From Hirudo medicinalis (taxonomy: Eukaryota > Annelida > Clitellata > Hirudinida > Hirudinidae), in the NCBI GenBank assembly GCA_011800805.1, contig MPNW01000558.1, positions 74,040 to 138,039 on the forward strand: a stretch of DNA of 64,000 nt. Direction: 5' to 3'. The first letter of the stretch is position 1, and every line of letters starts with the position of its first letter. The notes below the pieces were generated by a model that was not told the origin of the DNA, did no database searches, and was given only the letters and a program-made list of their open reading frames with translations. A program made the position numbers and the translations under genes. Below are positions 61,644-64,000 of the stretch, piece after piece.

Positions 61644-63150
61644 GAACTGAATTGAAGATCCACCAACCAAACAAAACAAGCTTCAAATAAGTTCTGTGTT
61701 TCCTAACCTTTCCATGTTTGGAAAAAAACTGTTGAAGCAAAAAAGAAGAATAAATTGAACAAAATTCAATGCAAAATAAATAAATAAATAAATAATATTA
61801 ATCACGATTAAAACAAAATTACCAACAATTATGACGAGGAAATCAGATTGATCCAATAATAATCAAATTAATTAAAATAAAATCGGACAACTTTTAAAAA
61901 ACACAGTGATGTCATCTCCACGGCAACAGAAATGCTCGCCTCTGAGACGAAAGAAGGAAGTTAAGATGCTCACGAGATGGTGTCGGTCTCGCAGGCGTGG
62001 AGGAATGCCTGCTGGTCGCAATGGAGGACGAAGATCAAAGGTGCCAGCAGCTCGTGCATGCCCTGTCGATTATAATATTATAATCAGCCATCGTGATTAT
62101 TAAGCAGTCCTCGAAGATGATATTATTATTATTAGTGATGATAGTCTCAGTATCTTATATTTGTGCAAGGCACCTACGAACAGCTAGAATGTCAAATGGA
62201 TAGTTCTGTGTTAGCATAGTCAATTGGTGCTTTTTGTACTCGAAATATATGAACTTTGTGTTGCTTGTGGAGTGGTTTATCACACAAACATTATTCCTAT
62301 TCTTCCTAAACCAATACAAATTAATGTTATGTTGTGTTGTGTTATATGCATCAAGTTGTGTTCAACTACTTCCATGTTAAACTAAATGTCATCCAATAAT
62401 AAGTAATTTATTAACAGTTACTCATCATCAATTGCATTATTAAATACATTATAAATTACATTATTAATCACATCACTAGTGATTAGTGAATTATAGTATA
62501 AATTACATTATTAATCACATCACTAGTGATTAGTGAATTATAGTATAAATTACATTATTAACTGCAGAGCAAGGCTCAACAATAGGAAGCCAAATTAAGC
62601 ATGACAGAAGGAAGCTGTGAAGCATCATTGAAACAAGCAAATGGTCAAACAAAAGTTTAAAACGAAGAAATGAAGGTCCAAACCTGCATGTAAGCAACGT
62701 GAGGGAAGCTCTTTGCATACACAAACAAAGTGTCGACCATCAGAGAATGGATTGATGAGGAGTTAAAAAAGTCAATTTCAGGGAAACTAAAAAGAGAAAC
62801 AAGACGACGAATTGTGAACAAAAAAAGAACATTTACAAATCAAATCTAAAACGACCAAGCAAGACAAAAGCAAACGTCGGCGACGATGACATCATTGTTA
62901 TCGACATCGTCATCATCACCATCATCTAATGACTTTCTGACATTCCTGTTAAGTTGGTGAAAGCAGACGAGGGAGGCAAACGAGCAAACGAGCATGCGAC
63001 GACGACGACGACTGCAGCCCTCGTAACCGTGGCGACAGTCCAACAACCTGTCGGTAAGAAATGTTGGGCCTCAACTTGGCGTAGACGAACAAGATGTCGA
63101 CCATGTTCGTCCTGATGTCGTCGGTGTGGAAGAACTCGATCTTAGGGTGG
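49037..63150 (-). CDS. TBC1D5: TBC1D5, Rab7 GTPase-activating protein (5' end outside window)
   Basis: TBC1D5 inactivates Rab7 on late endosomes and acts with retromer and in autophagy. Exons seen (minus): 63048-63150 or 62684-62786 (alternatives), 61974-62062, 61210-61260, 60765-60837, 60069-60235, 59674-59816, 59060-59166, 58501-58564, one near 57165-57423, 49914-50052, 49489-49754, and 49037 to 49388 or 49391. Diagnostic stretches are GMHELLAPLIFVLHCDQQ, LNPEYLEHDA, TTPFARPQELIPSNVIVTK, LDIAPQVYG, WVRLLFGREFPFQDLL, KALYLRDPK and LALAGIKQ|IRDILKGAVKP. These run through the TBC domain to the C-terminal IKDILKG region. The domain's IxxDxxR arginine lies just beyond the window. Coiled-coil exons between 57165 and 50052 were not found. 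Ser/Pro-rich C-terminal exons follow and end FRSFGKF. Introns carry a Ty3/gypsy and an R2/NeSL-like insertion. Confidence 0.93.
49388..49391 (-). promoter_or_regulatory. Tandem NAGNAG splice acceptor of last TBC1D5 exon
   Basis: On the minus strand the acceptor reads CGAAGAAG|C. Use of the first AG starts the exon at 49391 and of the second at 49388, adding or removing one codon without changing frame. Such tandem acceptors often give both products. Confidence 0.45.
50492..50736 (+). repeat. 5' LTR of Ty3/gypsy element
   Basis: Begins TGTTGTGACG and ends CTAACA. It contains TATAAAAG (50528-50535) and AATAAA (50682-50687), spaced as for an LTR promoter and polyadenylation signal. A tRNA-primer-type site follows 2 nt later. 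Length is about 245 bp. No matching 3' LTR is seen near 55.1-55.4 kb. Confidence 0.65.
50739..50752 (+). other. Primer binding site of the gypsy element
   Basis: TGGCGCAGTCGACG immediately follows the LTR. TGGCGCAGT-type primer binding sites are widespread in Ty3/gypsy elements. The primer tRNA was not determined. Confidence 0.7.
50862..51916 (+). pseudogene. Gypsy gag region with two CCHC knuckles
   Basis: Starts MADIAKFLEAFSKQ. A frameshift near 51060 and a 251-base N run (51250-51500) interrupt it. The C-terminal end has two CCHC zinc knuckles, CPRCGNKGHHAKEC and CHFCGITGHIEKAC, then a lysine tail ending at TAG in a run of ten A. The element lies antisense in a TBC1D5 intron. Confidence 0.8.
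51250..51500. other. Assembly gap (251 N)
   Basis: Run of N within the gag region of the gypsy element. Confidence 0.95.
51918..55130 (+). pseudogene. Gypsy pol region (PR, RT, RNase H, integrase)
   Basis: Domains in order. An aspartic protease comes first (FELDSGARDNF, DSGA active site). The RT has RYFSKIDLADAFNQI, RLPFGIVSAAGYFQ and the catalytic YLDDILAG. A first break at about 53207 precedes RNase H (ACDASEVGLGAVLFH, LVTDHKPLLSLF). The integrase zinc finger is HLGHCGMRRMK...CRRCTSC, and its catalytic core is seen in SDNAPTFASEEFQ and HPATNGQAERLVQ. The C-terminal part ends RGRPKGRRNFQLA. Several frameshifts and a stop at 54363 make this copy inactive. The order PR-RT-RH-IN identifies Ty3/gypsy. 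A 77-bp assembly duplication lies in the RT. Confidence 0.9.
52668..52822 (+). repeat. 77-bp exact duplication around a single N
   Basis: 52668-52744 and 52746-52822 are identical and separated by N at 52745. The copy plus N adds 78 nt, so frame is kept by chance. This is best read as two overlapping contig ends joined by a nominal gap. Confidence 0.9.
55131..55430. other. 3' flank of gypsy pol and AT microsatellite
   Basis: About 200 bp of possible element 3' UTR, then (AT)n/(ATATATA)n at 55340-55415. No 3' LTR is recognised. Confidence 0.5.
55440..56570 (+). mobile_element. Second R2/NeSL-like fragment, in TBC1D5 intron
   Basis: Plus-strand pieces parallel the RUSF1-intron element. These are an RT segment FRPISLPNVEGKIFFSI... 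with NQYIDTSVKK, matching NRYIDTSVQK there, and a C-terminal segment VVQFFAIKVGARGLTAKSLY...IGLSSKERMKYTKRVS. The latter matches the conserved post-CCHC endonuclease region of this element group (V-G-x-R-G-F/L). Frames are broken repeatedly and the middle is deleted. Confidence 0.7.
56584..56672. repeat. 24-nt minisatellite
   Basis: Nearly four copies of a unit built on CATCCATNCGATAACATACCTATG. It sits at the 3' edge of the R2/NeSL-like fragment and may be its tail repeat. Confidence 0.8.
57165..57423 (-). CDS. TBC1D5: Ser/Pro-rich TBC1D5 exon open in two frames
   Basis: The acceptor ATTCAG|TGAAGG at 57423 opens an exon readable in two frames. The frame that fits the upstream donor (58501, one leftover base) reads VKENFQFTPSRKVHLPAS... 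and stops after about 80 codons at 57182. The other frame reads SEGKLPVHPESQ... through GGGKFFVFGARGGRKNLT to a weak donor at 57165. It would continue toward the C-terminal exons but needs a different upstream phase. Either there is an alternative short C-terminus or an exon or base is missing. Confidence 0.5.
57878..58275 (+). CDS. Candidate small nested gene, plus strand
   Basis: Two relatively GC-rich, protein-like open stretches lie in a TBC1D5 intron on the opposite strand. 57878-57985 follows a CATTCTAG acceptor and reads DAAVKRRSNVVMRRIPSIAL...RPPKH, then TAA. 58075-58275 starts MPPGESAESVMRFIGSLVDF and ends DDQPNEDFYDC, then TAG/TAA-rich sequence. Their codon composition differs from the AT-rich surroundings. 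They may be exons of one gene or a decayed retrocopy. No family is recognised. Confidence 0.35.
58845..58925. repeat. 15-nt array ATAATATTTGGTTC
   Basis: Five to six imperfect 15-nt units in a TBC1D5 intron. Confidence 0.8.
58972..59056. repeat. 24-nt GATGAATGGAAAGACAGACAGG array
   Basis: About three and a half copies of a 24-nt unit directly next to, and at its end overlapping by a few bases the donor side of, TBC1D5 exon 59060-59166. Confidence 0.8.
59478..59652. repeat. About 41-nt AT-rich minisatellite
   Basis: Between four and five copies of a unit containing AACTGAATATTAATTATAAT and TTAAATTGTTTAATTTATA, ending about 20 bp from the TBC1D5 exon 59674-59816. Confidence 0.85.
59868..59945. 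repeat. 27-nt minisatellite
   Basis: Three copies of GAATGACAATTAAATGAATA plus ATAAATT in a TBC1D5 intron. Confidence 0.85.
61608..61642. repeat. (ATC)n microsatellite
   Basis: Pure CAT/ATC tract of about 11 units in a TBC1D5 intron. Confidence 0.9.
62440..62560. repeat. 47-nt tandem duplication
   Basis: The unit CATTATTAATCACATCACTA plus GTGATTAGTGAATTATAGTATAAATTA occurs twice with a third partial copy. The internal CACTAGTG is palindromic. It lies in the intron between exon 61974-62062 and the alternative exon pair. Confidence 0.85.
62684..62786 (-). CDS. TBC1D5: TBC1D5 alternative exon A (103 nt)
   Basis: Acceptor TTTTTAG|T and donor CAG|GTTTGG bound 103 nt coding one leftover base plus 34 codons. 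It reads FPEIDFFNSSSIHSLMVDTL at the start and ends YMQ, directly before GMHELLAP of the next exon. It therefore completes the Y-x-Q-G-M glutamine-finger motif of the TBC domain. It aligns without gaps to human TBC1D5 FPEMQFF...LLYKQ. Confidence 0.88.
63048..63150 (-). CDS. TBC1D5: TBC1D5 alternative exon B (103 nt)
   Basis: Acceptor CCTTCAG|C and donor CAG|GTTGTT bound 103 nt in the same phase as exon A. It reads HPKIEFFHTDDIRTNMVDIL at the start and ends YRQ before GMHELL. 17 of 34 residues match exon A, including FF, MVD, LFVYAK and the Y-x-Q end. Its base composition is more GC-rich than exon A. Confidence 0.88.
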
Positions 63151-64000
63151 CTGAAGGATGGACGGAAGAAACGTCAACGACCGGCTCGACGACAATTTGC
63201 ATTAATTTCGAGGGCGAAAAAAAAAGGACTCGCTTAGGAGACATTTAAGATGTGCAACTCAGTTTATTAAGTTTCAATTAAGTTAATGAATATGCAAAAA
63301 TATCACATGGACGACAACATTCAAATGCAAAGTACAACAACATTCAAATGTTGCTCATCATCGCAGAGGTCATTAATTTCACAAGTCATCATCAGAGTCT
63401 CATTCTCCAGATCAAACTCGGTGCCCACAAATCCAAAAATATCAAACTGCTCGACAAACAAAAGGAGTTTGTTGATTCAAATTGAATCGGAACTTGGAGA
63501 AAGTTACTGCGTGATTTTGTGATTTTGTGAGTGCGTGAGGTGCGGGTTGCTTCCACCACCTCAGGACAGGCGACCAATGTTTGCTTTGCAATTCATTTCG
63601 AGGGCAGGAGAATGAAAACAACAAATGTAAACAAACTTATGAAATTAATGACCTTTTTTGGTTCATTGGGTTACTGAAATATTGACTTTATTATTACTTA
63701 AATGTGCAATAATCTGAATATTACAATAATAAAACAATAACGAATGTAATAAAATAAATTGTAATAATAATAAAACTATAATAACAAATATAATAAGCTC
63801 ACCAATAACTACAATAATAAAATTTGTTCCGAGGAGATATTTAATTCCAAATCCTTCCTCCATCGTAATCCCATGGGACTCAAAATGGACTCCGTTCACA
63901 TGATGAGACTGCAATCCTCTCAATCGAGGGATTTGTTCGAAATTCGAACAGCTCCAAATTGTAGGTAAAACTTGTGGCAAGAAGTCCCTTAACATCAGAG
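63151..64000. other. TBC1D5 intron sequence, no exon recognised
   Basis: I could not find the exon with the arginine-finger IxxDxxR motif that should precede exons A and B, so it probably lies beyond 64000. AT-rich sequence and (AAT)n tracts fill the rest. Confidence 0.4.

Noticed and set aside
63663..63995. 110-codon minus-strand open frame as the upstream TBC1D5 exon
   Set aside because: It contains no I-x-x-D-x-x-R motif or other TBC similarity and has an AT-rich tail of I/L/V codons.

Overview
The window is AT-rich nuclear DNA of a metazoan. It holds spliced genes with GT-AG introns and well-conserved animal proteins, many retrotransposon fragments and abundant micro- and minisatellites. 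A Meckel-syndrome B9-domain gene (MKS1) implies a ciliated animal. The transposon set (Ty3/gypsy, CR1/L2-like LINEs, an R2/NeSL-like element, Tc1/mariner) fits a marine invertebrate, but I cannot name the phylum. There are no bacterial operons, CRISPR arrays or phage modules.

Layout. 0-5 kb: the 3' part of an unrecognised spliced gene and a Tc1/mariner fossil. 5.3-6.5 kb: a dead LINE. 7.3-9.6 kb: two tandem genes for short secreted lysine-rich amphipathic peptides. 10.1-13.6 kb: a single-exon FCP1-like phosphatase gene with a BRCT domain (minus) and a frameshifted partial copy (plus), with a tRNA-Ile-like SINE between them. 15.0-15.5 kb: a small two-exon membrane-protein gene. 15.8-20.3 kb: MKS1 (minus). 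20.5-27.9 kb: RUSF1 (plus), head to head with MKS1 across about 125 bp; its large eighth intron carries a decayed R2/NeSL-like element. 28-32 kb: repeats only. 32.3-42.1 kb: a 14-exon ARHGAP20-like RhoGAP gene (minus) with PH, RA-like and RhoGAP domains and introns full of simple repeats. 42-49 kb: no supported gene. 49.0 kb to at least 63.15 kb: TBC1D5 (minus), whose introns hold a Ty3/gypsy element, a second R2/NeSL-like fragment and possibly a small nested gene. The 5' part of TBC1D5 lies beyond the window.

I reconstructed the spliced genes exon by exon and checked reading phase at each junction. RUSF1 (13 exons, 466 codons) and the RhoGAP gene (14 exons, 598 codons) are phase-consistent throughout. 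The most interesting signal is in TBC1D5: two adjacent exons, each exactly 103 nt and in identical phase, encode alternative versions of the same 34-residue segment of the TBC domain, just before the glutamine finger. This is the signature of mutually exclusive exons in a Rab-GAP and would switch part of its catalytic domain.
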